A stretch of DNA of 64,000 bases. It comes from Streblospio benedicti. Its lineage: Eukaryota; Annelida; Polychaeta; Spionida; Spionidae. Below the pieces are notes generated by a model that was given only the letters and a program-made list of their open reading frames with translations, did not search any database and was not told where the DNA came from. Shown piece after piece: positions 49,501-56,974 of this stretch; within the stretch, counting starts at the first letter, position 1; each line of letters starts with the position of its first letter. Location: positions 35,707,131 through 35,771,130 of the forward strand of contig CM032661.1 of the NCBI GenBank assembly GCA_019095985.1, written 5' to 3'. Position numbers and translations under genes: made by a program.

Positions 49501-52164
49501 CATATATACACGCTTAAAGGTTATGCTCAGTGGCCAAACAAATATGCTTGTATAGAAGCAATATGACATGTTATGTGTATTCTGAAAGTTTTATTCTTTC
49601 AAGCAGCCTATTAAAGTATTTGAAGCAATGTAAATACTACGCAATAAGAGCAGCTATAACCCCATCAAAACACGTGAACGCAACAAATGTCAACCGAATG
49701 ATTTTCGTCAGACGTAACTTGCACGGCGCACGTAAGAAGTCGCCCATATCTGCTTTATGTTAATTGTCACGTCTGCCGTTGGAAACCCACGGTACGTCTG
49801 GCAAAAATCATTGGATTCGATTATGCAACATAACGTGACCTTGTGTTTTAGCTGACAATGTATAATGGTATTTTTATAGATGTAATAAATACTAAATGTG
49901 AAAATTATGAATCTTATTTCACCTATATTATTTTCAATGGAAAAGACATCGTTTATTGAAACTGGATTTTACAGAACACAAATATGTTTGACTGAGCAAT
50001 ATCTTTAAGAATATAACACAACAAAACAAACAAGCAAACAAACAAACCATGAACTGAAGGATTCTTCTCCAGACAGTATGTCGCATCACTCACAAACTCA
50101 ATGGGGAAGTGTCCATACAGCGAGTCGGAGTGTACGAATGAAAGCACAAAGTCACCTGCAGCAAAGTTACTCTCCCTGACTAGGAACAGCCCTGGAGTGT
50201 TCCCACCTGTAGAGATAAACAGGAAAAGTTCTAGAGAAAATGCCTACCCAAAGATGCAATGAACAACTCTATTCTAACAGACAATAAAAAACACCCCAAC
50301 AAATATGATAACTGTAATAAAGATCAATCATATAATTACAATATTTCGATGTTTGACCTATATATACATATATATTTATATATAGCTTTCACAGAATTGA
50401 CCACGGTCGAAGCTGAGTAAAAGCCCTCACATTGGTCATTTTATCATGGTCAAGATTAGCCACTTGTATTGACTAATAAAATGGTGTGGAGGCTGAGCAA
50501 GAAGTTTTATCAACTCGTTCTTTTGATGAGCAGCAAATTCTAGTCTATTCTGCATACGGGTGTAGGATAAGCGCAAGGATGAGTACATTTGTTTGGAGGA
50601 CGGGTAGAATTTCGAGTGCTACATGTCCAGTTAGACTTTTTCGACCTAATGTTGACCATTTTATTATATCTGGATAAGATACACAAACCAATGTAATTTT
50701 GAATTATCAAGGTCCCATCTATTGATAATTATTTTAAGATAATCATTCTGTCCAAACAAAACTGAATGCACCTTGTCTTAGTTTGGTCTCTGCCAGCCTC
50801 CTGTTGATGTTGTCATGGAACCAGCAGGTGCCCCGATTCAGGAAGTGCTTTCGACATTTGACCAAATCTTTTTCCAGCAGCAACTCGAGTTCATTTCGAC
50901 AGGACCTTTAAAATACAATACACCATCCCTCATGAAATGTATAGCTGGTTTATAAATTCTACAACTACTCCAAGTGCATATGTACGTTTTAAAAATATCA
51001 GACATCTTAAGATCATTGGACTGTTCAGTATTTTGTACAATAGATGTGGTCACCATCATTCTGCCGTGTACAGGCTTTATCTTGAAACGAACACCGGGTA
51101 ATTTTATGACACGCCTACACTAAAAAACGCATTGGAATGATAGTGCCTGCATATCTGGGGTAATTTGGTATTGCACACAATATCTTCACTTGCAGGACTT
51201 ATCTACTTGGTGTGTAGTAAGTGGCATACTAATAGGGTATTGCATGGGTTTGAATGGGAGATAAGAAAATATCTCACTGAGTGGAGTTGTCACAACTCGA
51301 GTGAGCGCAGCAAACGAGAGATGTGACAAGTCCACGAGGTGAGATATTTTCTTGTCTCCCATTCAAACATAATGCAATACCTTATTTCTCCCACTTTAAA
51401 TGAGTTATTTTATGGACTACGTGATGATTTATACGTTGTAGTAAATTTACGAAAATTAGCTGGTCTGTGAAGAGTGGGAGATAAAGAAATCCACCACCGC
51501 TACTCCATTCATAAATAACACTGGAAGTGGGAGAAATTTGTCATATCGAACATCTAAGGTGATCACACAGAAATGAGCTTGCAATTAAAACCTTAATTGG
51601 ATTGATAACCATCTAACGAATGACATCCACACAGAACGTCAAGTAGCAAAAATCGAATCGCCAGCATAGATCTAATCATGAGGTTTTAATTTTTTTATAG
51701 ATGGAGATACGATCATCCTCCTTTGTACACAAGTAACTGGTCAGGTGACACCTGGAATATTGCAACACTATCTCCTCTCCATTTTTGGATCAACAGGAGA
51801 AAATGCTTGAAGTTGTCCAAAGAGGAGCTACGAAACTGATTCCTGGAATCAAAGAACTTGACTATACCGGTACCCTGATAGTCTTAGCTAGAGACGATGA
51901 CAGTGTTAGCTCTGAATTAAGTGTCCGTTTATAAACGTGTGTTGGTTTGCCAAGGCGCGCATCATTTTACAAATTCTGAAACATGATAAGCATTGAAATA
52001 CATGCAAAAGAATAAATATATGTAAAAGTAGACTGCAGATTTCTACTATTACTAAATGTAGATCAATTAATACATCACCTGGCATGATCTATGTGTCGTT
52101 TATCTTCTTGTACTTTGGGGATTTTAACGTTTTTTCTTCTAGATCTACTAAATAATCGATCCAT
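21848..52164 (-). CDS. Shark: Shark/HTK16-type SH2-ankyrin-SH2 tyrosine kinase (3' end missing)
   Basis: Seventeen exons join in frame: 52164-52079, 50905-50772, 50206-50048, 49052-48903, 48086-48018, 47383-47268, 46215-46075, 45520-45415, 44920-44853, 44121-43975, 43625-43505, 43100-43023, 42892-42795, 42324-42205, 25592-25446, 24983-24885, 21937-21848 (1929 nt, 643 codons, all GT-AG, phases compatible). Order of domains: basic N-terminus (1-28), SH2 with FLVRES (about 50-135), five ankyrin repeats (about 165-340), second SH2 from DWLHGPIDR with FLVRQS (about 335-432), DDDYLG and PPPPHP linker, then kinase with GQGEYGSV, VAIK (K about 537), alphaC EAEVM, HRDLATRN (D about 630). This is the Shark/HTK16 architecture: a cytoplasmic, Syk-related kinase acting downstream of phagocytic and ITAM-type receptors, absent from vertebrates. 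Activation loop and C-lobe are not in view. First exon is chosen by phase fit and Kozak context (AGAATGG); less certain than the rest. Confidence 0.92.
22600..23885. repeat. Diverged direct duplication inside a Shark intron
   Basis: GCAGTAAAAATGATGGAAGG occurs at about 22605 and 23570, and the sequence that follows in each (ATAATTCTTT..TTTAGAAAAT, AATGAATGTACATAAAG, CCACTGATATGTAGATATTA) stays alignable for about 310 bp, with a constant offset of roughly 965-970. One copy has decayed independently of the other. Confidence 0.6.
25593..31330. other. AT-rich part of the large Shark intron, no exon recognised
   Basis: The region holds the missing upstream end of the BTB gene if that gene starts inside the intron, but I found no convincing exon. 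A degenerate array of CCCACTTAATT / TTCCCACNAACCACTTAA units lies at 27285-27440 and a decayed relative is seen at 44345-44465. A segment at about 29635-29745 with AATAAGACCATTTTCC and GGTCTTATTAAGAGGG resembles MITEs of the ACAGTAGAACC type. Short ORFs have no recognisable content. Confidence 0.45.
30110..30610. mobile_element. Long foldback element with about 195-bp arms
   Basis: The left arm (about 30117-30305) starts ATGTTATTTTCTCTTTG and includes ACATGTTTCGAGTCAACAGA and TTAAGACCTATTCAGAAA. The right arm (about 30415-30606) is its inverse, ending CAAAGAGAAAATAAC. Identity between arms is very high and the loop is about 105 bp. Located in the Shark intron about 1.3 kb upstream of the first BTB exon. 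No coding capacity. Confidence 0.75.
31338..31669 (-). mobile_element. tRNA-derived SINE, copy 1
   Basis: Read on the minus strand, the element opens with a tRNA-like head GTGGCCGAGTGGATCATAGG (A-box like) and has GGTTCGATTCC (B-box like) about 40 bases on. It then has a shared body and a 3' tail of ACATTT repeats (complement of TAAATGTAAATGTAAATG at about 31320-31338). A second copy lies at 58712-59035. Head resembles a Ser/Leu-type tRNA but the assignment is tentative. Confidence 0.75.
31934..41554 (+). CDS. BTB domain protein with SIM-like motif and paired zinc-finger array (5' end not found)
   Basis: Six exons join in frame: 31934-32040, 33299-33365, 35008-35227, 35454-35930, 37509-37600, 38747-41554 (3771 nt, 1256 residues plus stop). 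Exons 1-3 give the BTB/POZ core: DDGHVLSAHSAVLVAASPKL, VLQLLYTGQ, then the C-terminal helices (DTLVSVCQMLDL). Exon 4 is a Ser/Asn/Gln-rich linker. Exon 5 carries DMIEITDSDSEVEEVVV, like a SUMO-interacting motif with an acidic flank. Exon 6 holds the fingers and an acidic tail. Known BTB zinc-finger proteins are nuclear regulators that dimerise through BTB. The N-terminal BTB strand and helix and the start codon are missing. Donor at 37601 (GTATTG) is weak but the phase fits. The gene lies entirely inside one intron of Shark, on the other strand. Confidence 0.85.
34063..34240. mobile_element. MITE with ACAGTGCAACC / GGTTCTACTGT ends
   Basis: Diverged relative of the 10833-10983 element: starts ACAGTGCAACCTGTC and ends GATAGGTTCTACTGT, with GGAGACCAGTATTGTATGG and AAACCTCTCTGTTCAGG inside. 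In an intron of the BTB gene. Confidence 0.55.
35931..37508. other. Intron of the BTB gene, mostly repeat
   Basis: Contains an AC/AT microsatellite at about 36610-36645 and a LINE 3' fragment (36709-37465, minus). The rest is AT-rich with no exon recognised. Confidence 0.6.
36709..37465 (-). mobile_element. 5'-truncated LINE, C-terminal part of ORF2
   Basis: Minus-strand frame of about 200 codons with the LINE C-terminal region: an AIKSWNDSPGDIRRAASLNS segment, then CSYCNHRNENIQHFLLFCP, the cysteine-histidine knuckle found after the reverse transcriptase in several APE-type clades, then a final stretch and stop. A few more codons of homology extend to about 37465 with disrupted frame. AT-rich codon use resembles the LINE at 12.6-15.4 kb; they may be one family. 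Confidence 0.75.
38747..41554 (+). CDS. Terminal exon of the BTB gene: ten tandem C2H2/C2HC finger pairs
   Basis: Exon follows the acceptor TTTTGTAG at 38746; the first codon is TTG read in phase from the previous exon, not a start. Ten modules of about 55-70 residues repeat the pattern C-x2-C-x12-H-x4-H, about five residues, then C-x2-C-x2-C-x12-H-x4-C, e.g. LNCHLCQYVGQTARETASHL followed by KCHVCKWCKKGF and HIKLEC. Consensus HICK-C-F-L-H is well kept; modules 5 and 9 have Ser in place of the first Cys of the second finger. Linkers are not of the TGEKP type. The last about 110 residues are acidic and Ser-rich. Stop TAA at 41552-41554. Confidence 0.9.
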   Translation: MEYLENPSNLASANLIPTPYIKTEQDVHKCKIAKNLLKKAVLEKTSGGPQQKSQGKLLQQKTQKKHHGRLPKHDVSDLNCHLCKYDGESAIDTAKHIENVHMIKQCHICKLCGRGFVGRNNLVKHVKFSCPKKIQDHCESSSLNCHLCQYVGQTARETASHLKNKHKLLKCHVCKWCKKGFRLQYLLEKHIKLECSKNTLSVNRTVKMKSNLCNLNCHLCKNIEGTDKEAALHLKNVHELLRCYICKFCNASYMHMRNLSRHVKKGCPPQKYKSMSALNCHKCNHVANTQENIASHLKNVHKILQCHICKFCKLGYLNKSNLVRHMKKGCSTKYPRSQLTNMSCKQCKYVGKTEDETAGHLRNAHNVKKSYICKLCQKGFAHRQHLMTHVIRWCSKARNQPGASKTPVGPLSKDVSDLNCCIPLCNYVGVTDAEIASHLKNDHQIVRCHICKLCQRGFSQRKYLLMHIKSWCPSKREQCGYSDVICPICDFKGVNEIETASHLRTKHRIAECHICKLCHSSFTERSNLIRHVKLSCSNKTSNKRHIASSQKYDLSNLKCKICKYTGKTAGEIGRHLKYIHKISRCFICKYCQKGFLRSDHLRRHAKTAKYCSTKVQMQSVNTAINIHGTSKDVKMCKPYRKWKWQGRYNVMDKTCGRCGHVSGSVKEAAQHLVNTHGYSQSYVCRVCHEAFGYHSALITHFKRRCMDKTKVENSIAHEGEKMKVSHDEGSSDSIAGTDHKSKHKARRPRSYGDSKLKLMMSAKCKHCDYIADGPSFLAAHLVSIHDIERCYICMVCNKSYTCKHHLYRHFEISCSKNKSNQDKNQEHNINNVNSSTNAVNEMKRLVSVRVREEMEAMSAESKMFEENDDEEAQIGGQQSADSVSSEDNHNNVQFDKEDEESWSDLNVEDSDTDSEDLQSEKMIMQLAKLHSNPKT
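42022..42027 (+). terminator. Polyadenylation signal of the BTB gene
   Basis: AATAAA about 470 bases after the stop codon and 178 bases before the opposite-strand Shark exon at 42205. First clear AATAAA downstream of the stop. Confidence 0.5.
42205..44920 (-). CDS. Shark: Shark exons for second SH2, linker and kinase glycine loop
   Basis: 44920-44853 begins the C-terminal SH2 (RGDWLHGPIDRK). 44121-43975 carries GLFLVRQS and KHYEV (phosphotyrosine-binding Arg and His present). 43625-43505 has YHIDNGPLLPSLEHIVDYYA. 43100-43023 and 42892-42795 form the linker, with DDDYLG (a possible phosphotyrosine site) and PTAPPPPHPLFQ. 42324-42205 opens the kinase with SISLGFELGQGEYGSVLRGV. The exons are strongly GC-rich (44.0-44.1 kb especially). 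The acceptor of the 44121 exon abuts a run of nine Gs (minus: Cs). Confidence 0.93.
43858..43992 (-). repeat. Minisatellite duplicating an exon end and splice donor of Shark
   Basis: On the minus strand the exon end GTCATTAATGAG and its donor GTATGAAGGTCAAA recur downstream of the used donor (exon end 43975) at about 43940, 43901 and, diverged, 43862. Unit length 35-40 bp, about four copies. The extra copies 2 and 3 retain GAG|GTATGAAG exactly or nearly so. Confidence 0.75.
45415..49052 (-). CDS. Shark: Shark exons for the ankyrin repeats
   Basis: Five exons. 49052-48903 ends the first SH2 (GLDELLRVY) and starts ankyrin repeat 1 (GYTNLLHKAICSG). 48086-48018 (DPDQAVIILHHAHCPDVDSK). 47383-47268 (SSCLHLAVKSGNEDIVRLLL). 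46215-46075 (two repeats: RACQLNQPTIAEMLL and NVALHEAAQRGHTECVK). 45520-45415 (TPYELAMMGGHTETANYI). Repeat starts TNLLHKA, SSCLHLA, HTPLQRA, NVALHEA and KTPYELA show five units, as in Shark/HTK16. Confidence 0.92.
46339..46702. mobile_element. MITE-like element with CCTAGAAAAAATGAT ends
   Basis: Starts CCCTAGAAAAAATGATTG and ends with the inverse GGATCATTTTTTCTAGGCC; TGGTTCC / AGAACCA continues the match inwards. AT-rich core with TAGGTTAGGTAGGTGCC and TTAGGTTAGGGGG. In a Shark intron. Confidence 0.6.
50048..52164 (-). CDS. Shark: Shark 5' exons: N-terminus and first SH2
   Basis: 52164-52079 encodes a basic segment MDRLFSRSRRKNVKIPKVQE ending in phase 2 at a good donor (GCCAG|GTGATG), which completes an Arg codon with the exon at 50905. 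50905-50772 gives a helix-like lead (NELELLLEKDLVK) and the SH2 start TCWFHDNINRRLAE. 50206-50048 gives GLFLVRES, FVLSFVHSD and YGHFPIEF. The exon at 50905 and beyond is secure; the first exon is inferred from phase and context. Confidence 0.8.
51234..51385. mobile_element. Hairpin repeat in Shark intron 1
   Basis: GGGTATTGCATGGGTTTGAA and GGGAGATAAGAAAATATCTC are mirrored by GAGATATTTTCTTGTCTCCC and ATTCAAACATAATGCAATAC, forming arms of about 55 bp around a loop with GACAAGTCC. No coding capacity. Confidence 0.65.
51715..51900 (+). mobile_element. Small LINE fragment (C-terminal RT region)
   Basis: Plus-strand translation includes LEYCNT and QEKMLEVVQRGATKLIPGIK, the conserved 'LEYC..WSP....LE.VQRRATK' block of CR1/L2/Jockey-like LINEs, with disrupted frame before it. 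In Shark intron 1, opposite strand. Confidence 0.6.
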
Positions 52165-52762
52165 TCTTACTTCTTTGATGGAGAGTACGAGTTAGTAGTA
52201 AATTGTCATTTTAACAACTTTTTGAGAACTTCCTGGTTGATAATCATAATAATAAATCAAACTCCTAGCTGAAAAAGCCCCTAGGTAAAGCCCGTGTGCC
52301 ATGTCACACCAAAACGCAATCTCGTGCAAGTCAATGCGAAATTTGCGTTCTATTTTAAGCTGACACACTTATCTACCGATAGGGACCATAGCATTGTTCA
52401 TAATAAGTTAGTTAAGCTTAATGCTGGTCTAAACACGTGTGAATACGGGGTAAAAAGGCACCATTGTTTTATAAACACAGGAAAACGTCCACAAATAATA
52501 CTCAGCGAACGTGATAGAGAGATGTATAAAGATTACCTTATTATTTTTCACACCCATTTACATTGGGGGACTTTCTGTGGTTACAATGGTTATGCTACAA
52601 AATCATCCGACAAGGCACTGTGTCCTAGCTCAAGCATTCTGCTCTGATATCATATTGACACCTAACCACACATGCACAAATACGTGACTCAGTTATTATA
52701 TATAGGTTAGGCAAATGCAGCAAATGCGTGACTCAGTTATATGTAAGACCCTTCCTATACTA

Positions 52763-52938
52763 ATAGAATTTGTAAAGGCATATTGGTATGGTTACAAATA
52801 GAATTTGTAAAGGCATATTGGTAATGATTACAAATAGAATTTGTAAAGGCATATTGGTATGGTTACAAATAGAATTCGTAAAGGCATATTGGTATGGTTA
52901 CAAATAGACTTTGTAAAGGCATATTGGTATGGTTAATT
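52763..52938. repeat. 35-bp tandem repeat, five copies
   Basis: ATAGAATTTGTAAAGGCATATTGGTATGGTTACAA-type units start at 52763, 52798, 52834, 52869 and 52904. Copies are nearly identical. Lies upstream of Shark (minus sense). The 117-codon frame at 52294-52647 nearby has no ATG start and no recognisable content. Confidence 0.9.
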
Positions 52939-53218
52939 GACACCGATACATAAAATGCCTAGCCGTTGTGCAATGCTGAATCCATGACTTTTTTATGCCG
53001 AATAAGAATATGGGTAACGTTTTGATGTTCGAGATGGCACACCCGTACGGTCGTACCCATTTTAGGTGTAAGGAGAATTTCTATACATAGCCTCCCTCTA
53101 TGGGATTATAAAAACACATGAACAGGGGAAAGTTGTATCTACTTTGTTCTCCCATTGTCTATGCATTATATTGATACTAAATATTACTATTGTTACTGTT
53201 TAATGGGATACCTCATTT

Positions 53219-53400
53219 GCAGATCCAGGTTTTTTGGAAAAGGGAGCGGGGAGCAGTTAAGGGATTTCATGGGTTTGTACATGAGATCAATGACTCACAT
53301 GCCAAAAACCCTACAGAAACAAAGTATTTAGGTGAGAAAAGGGGGGGTGGGGGTAAGGTGGCAGCATGCTCCCAGTGGCCCCCCCCCGCCCCCTCCGCAC
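53219..53400. mobile_element. GGCAGATCCAGG-family element
   Basis: Starts GCAGATCCAGGTTTTTTGGAAAAGGGAG, followed by GGATTTCATGGGTTTGTACA, AAAGTATTTAGGTGAGAAAAG, and a G-rich then C-rich tract. The same order of motifs occurs at 60450-60600. The right terminus is not clear. Confidence 0.55.
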
Positions 53401-53619
53401 CTGCTTTGACACCTGCAAAATGTGGGCACTTATACATCGTCATATCTCACGGCTATATACGCAGCATATATGATCAAGGACTTGTATAGGCAGTGTGAAT
53501 GATCAACCCGTGAAAGCCGACGATGGCACTTATATTTATGCATTCACTTTGAAAAATGTCATGTTAAACTTTACAGTATAAAAAAAGACTACAGTGATAG
53601 ATAGTGATAACAACACACT

Positions 53620-53625
53620 TTTATT
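53620..53625 (-). terminator. Polyadenylation signal of zinc-finger copy 1
   Basis: AATAAA on the minus strand (TTTATT on plus), 76 bases after the stop. The same signal in the same context is kept in copy 2 at 61907-61912. Confidence 0.6.
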
Positions 53626-53700
53626 ATCCATCAATACTAACATTCAGTTCGAAATAGTTTTGTCTTACTAAACCTTGCGTTCAACATGGGGCAATTCATA

Positions 53701-55548
53701 TCACTTGATGCAATTATGGGCTTTACACATTGATTTGGTACGGAAATGGCACTTGCAAATCTCACATTTAGGATGCGTGTTCATATGCACCTCAACATCA
53801 GCTTTAGTATGAAGCGGAGTTCTACACAGATCACACTTTGCATGAATCTTTATAATATGATCATTAAGCACTTCTTGATCAAGAAACCGTGATCTACCGG
53901 TACATCTATGGCAAGTGGGATGGATTCTGACATGTTTTTCAAGACATCTAATATCATATAAAAACAGACCACATATGGAACATTGATAATGAGTTTCCAT
54001 ATGCAAATCGAGAGCCTTTTGGTCAATAAATGTAGCTGCACATACTTTACAGGCCATGTGTGTCTTTCGGTGTTCGAGGAGTAATTCGTTATCTTCGAAA
54101 ACACACCCACATGCACCGCATTTGTGATATATAGCTACATGATGTTCTAGCAGTGGTTGATCCTTGACCCATAATTTGCACACAGAGCACTGCCAATGAC
54201 AGTTTTTCATATGCAAATCTAGAACATTTTGATCGAGGAACTTAGCTGTACAACAAGTACACCATATGTACTTCAGCATGTGACGAATTTGAGTACATTT
54301 ATGACCTGTTTGCATATGAAACAGTAAACTTTTATAATTCGTAAACTTAGATTGACATATGTTACAATGGGGATGTTCCATTTGAAAATGAGCAACAAAT
54401 GAATTATGACTTTCAAATAGTGTATGTTTTCTGCAAATAGGACAAATATAGGCAGACGCTTTAGAATTTGTTTTGATAACATCTGACACTGACATGCCGT
54501 TGATAATCGAGTCGGCTAATGTATCTTTAGACTGTTCAAGAATATATTCATTGTATTTAGGTTGTGAGCTATCTTTATTTGATTCGCTCATTGAATGGGT
54601 GCGTTTGCAGGCACTTTTCCTGGATGAGCAGTTATCACTATGTGAATGACTTTCCAATTGGTCCATAAGCACTTCCTCGTCACGCTTATTCAGTTCTGTT
54701 GAAGAAAAGTTGTTTAAACACATTGCAACATCAGACTCTGCTTCCATGTCTTTATCTTGATAATCCTGCTGGTAAGAATCGGTATCTGACACAGGTGTGG
54801 AATCATTAGATTGATCTTCATTCTTAGGACTTATCGAATGGTTATCCTCAACTTTTACCTCTACCTTATCATCAATACAATAAGTAAACTGGAGGCTGCC
54901 ACCTGCTACAGAACTGTGCATGTCTGATTCATTTTCATAAAAAGTACCAGCAGAAACACCCTTCTCTATTTTCATTTCTGTACTGACACTTTGCTCATGA
55001 GTTTTGACATGTTTCTTCAGATCAGACAGTGACTTGAAAGTCTTGGCGCAAGAAGTACAATTGTGGGTTTCTTCACACGTGATCACTGTTATATCACTCC
55101 CGCTATCAGGGGTCTTCATGAGGATCAAGCGATTTCTACTTCTGCCAGTAGCTCCGACTGTGCCAGTAGCACCGACTGTGCCAGTAGCACCGACAGTGCC
55201 AGTAGCTCCGACTGTGCTAGGAGCACTGACTGATGACAGATGCTGGGAAAGTGTTGCCATCATATATTCTCTTAATTTGCATAATTTCTCAAATTTTTCC
55301 AATTTTGTTCGACAGGGCATACACATACTGGCCTTTTTCATGTTGTAGTTTGAAATATCTACATGCAAATGTTCCTTGATTGCAGCGTCCCATGATCGAA
55401 TTCTTCCATCAATGACGGAATGGGTGCGAAATTTGAGGAGTTTTGCTGTTGGCCCATTAATCTTGAAATTTATCCCACACAGCAAACATATTTCAGATAA
55501 CCAATGAGGACTTGCAATTGGCTCGGAAGGCTTTATCTTGTCCTCCAT
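53701..55548 (-). CDS. ZAD-like domain zinc-finger protein, copy 1 (intact)
   Basis: Single coding exon of 615 residues; ATG at 55548 lies three bases after the acceptor TTCTGTTGCAG, so a noncoding first exon is expected. N-terminus: C21-LL-C24 and C76-MP-C79 with helix KLEKFEKLCKLREYM, resembling a zf-AD (ZAD) fold, a dimerisation module. Residues 112-135 are four TVGATG repeats. A lone C2H2 finger at 164-184. An acidic/Ser-rich middle (185-365). Then about ten C2H2-type fingers (369-613) joined by one or two residues (H-PH-C, H-WQ-C, H-K-C, H-MA-C, H-YQ-C, H-PT-C, H-AK-C, H-PK-C). Likely a nuclear DNA- or RNA-binding factor. Compared with copy 2 it has two extra residues in CTGRSRF. Function unknown. 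Confidence 0.88.
   Translation of the reverse strand: MEDKIKPSEPIASPHWLSEICLLCGINFKINGPTAKLLKFRTHSVIDGRIRSWDAAIKEHLHVDISNYNMKKASMCMPCRTKLEKFEKLCKLREYMMATLSQHLSSVSAPSTVGATGTVGATGTVGATGTVGATGRSRNRLILMKTPDSGSDITVITCEETHNCTSCAKTFKSLSDLKKHVKTHEQSVSTEMKIEKGVSAGTFYENESDMHSSVAGGSLQFTYCIDDKVEVKVEDNHSISPKNEDQSNDSTPVSDTDSYQQDYQDKDMEAESDVAMCLNNFSSTELNKRDEEVLMDQLESHSHSDNCSSRKSACKRTHSMSESNKDSSQPKYNEYILEQSKDTLADSIINGMSVSDVIKTNSKASAYICPICRKHTLFESHNSFVAHFQMEHPHCNICQSKFTNYKSLLFHMQTGHKCTQIRHMLKYIWCTCCTAKFLDQNVLDLHMKNCHWQCSVCKLWVKDQPLLEHHVAIYHKCGACGCVFEDNELLLEHRKTHMACKVCAATFIDQKALDLHMETHYQCSICGLFLYDIRCLEKHVRIHPTCHRCTGRSRFLDQEVLNDHIIKIHAKCDLCRTPLHTKADVEVHMNTHPKCEICKCHFRTKSMCKAHNCIK
55140..55230 (-). repeat. 18-bp coding minisatellite, copy 1
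   Basis: Units of GCCAGTAGCACCGACTGT (plus strand) encode TVGATG. Four clear copies here against about six at 63445-63545 in the duplicate gene, so the array changes in length. Confidence 0.8.
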
Positions 55549-55558
55549 GGTCTGCAAC

Positions 55559-56557
55559 AGAAAATATTTGATAATACATATGAATACTAGGTGGATATAT
55601 TATGATAAATAGGTGTGTCACAGTGCCAACCCTTAGTCCTATAATAAGTATTATACGAATACTGTAAAACTACAAATGTTTGCACACAATATAATTTGTG
55701 AATTTCGTGGGTAATGTAGGTGTAAAAACGCAAATTTAGATAGTCAGCAAACATTAATAGCCTTTGCAAAGTATGTCCAGGATGGACCAAAATCGCAAAA
55801 TTAGTCACAAATAATTTATAGATGAAAATTGCAAAATTTAATAGTCATGAAATATTCTAATTTTAGAGTAAATAAATTATCAAGTTATTTGCATGCCATT
55901 ATTCAAATCATTTTATTGGAATATGTATGATCAGGTTCACCCTGACCTGGGTTGCCAGTCCAGATGAAAAATTGCCAAGAAAACCAGTGCGATAAAATAG
56001 CCAAATTCCACAATCCTATCAGTTTATAGCTTGGTTGTCACGGGACAGTATGAGTATGCGTATATTTTTGTTATCTGACTCTCTTATGTAAATATTGATG
56101 TAATCAGGAATTTGTCATTTATTCCTGATGTAATTTATGTAAACATATGTTTGACATACAGTAGTTGGCAGTCTTAATTATAGAGACGCATTTTGTTTTT
56201 TGGATAATATTAATTTTGACATACCCGGGTTATCAAATAGACACAAACATTTTTAGATTGCCTGGATTATTTTATCAATCCGGGTCATGGCACCCTGCAA
56301 AACCAGGGGCACATCACTTTAGTTCTTTAGCCCCCTGGTATTATAGATTATATTGCCACAGAACTGGGCTGGGTCATCATGGCGAACCGGTTTATATGCG
56401 TTCAACACATATTATTAAGCCACTACAATGAGAAATGCTGTCAGATAAATTTATTTAGAAAATAAATTTGTTTGCTAGATTATGATTTGAACGTCCTCTC
56501 ATATTTTTGACCACTATTAGATAGAGAAAATATACAGGTTCTTATATCCTGGGTAAT
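55559..56557. other. Spacer between zinc-finger copies 1 and the ZAD-only exon
   Basis: The first about 70 bases upstream of copy 1 (AAAATATTTGATAATACATAT, GGTGTGTCACAGTG) match the flank of copy 2 at 63850-63920. GGGGCACATCACTT..AGTTCTTTAG at about 56310 also matches 63935-63955. The duplicated unit therefore includes intron sequence. No other gene recognised. Confidence 0.55.
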
Positions 56558-56605
56558 TTAGTTATTGTGTATGAAAGCAAAACTATTTTTTCTCAAGAAG
56601 CACAC

Positions 56606-56974
56606 CTGCTCACTATTCCAGCTACTGCTACCAGTAACACCCATCATAGACAGATGCTGGGAAAGTGCTGCCTTCATAGGTTCTCTTACTTTGTCAATGT
56701 CCTTAAATTTTTCTAATTTTACTCGGCAACATTTACACATGCTGGCCTTTTTCATGTTGTAGTATGAAATGTCTATATACAAATGTTCCTTGATTTCAAC
56801 CTTCCATGGTTGAACGGAGAATTTTGCTGTTCTCCCACTCATCTCGAAATTTATCCCACACAGAAGACATAATTCAGATGACCAATGAGTAGCAGTATTT
56901 TTAGTACTTGCAATTGCCAATTGCAGAATTGGCTTTGTCTCGTCTTTCTGTACCTCCAATGGCTCCATGTCCAT
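56606..56974 (-). CDS. ZAD-like exon, partial third member of the family
   Basis: ATG at 56974 opens a frame with ATHWSSELCLLCGINFEMSG, KEHLYIDISYYNMKKASMC, KCCRVKLEKF and AALSQHLSMM, clearly homologous to residues 15-105 of copy 1. It reaches a good donor GAGCAG|GTGTGC at 56606/56605; without splicing the frame would end at 56558 after 138 codons. No fingers follow before the next gene. The acceptor that precedes the ATG in copies 1 and 2 (TTCTGTTGCAG) reads TTCTGTTGCAT here, so this exon is either a first exon, uses another site, or is decaying. Confidence 0.5.

Noticed and set aside
52294-52647. 117-codon plus-strand frame
   Set aside because: Begins at a GTG, has no domain, no promoter or splice context, and lies among repeats upstream of Shark.
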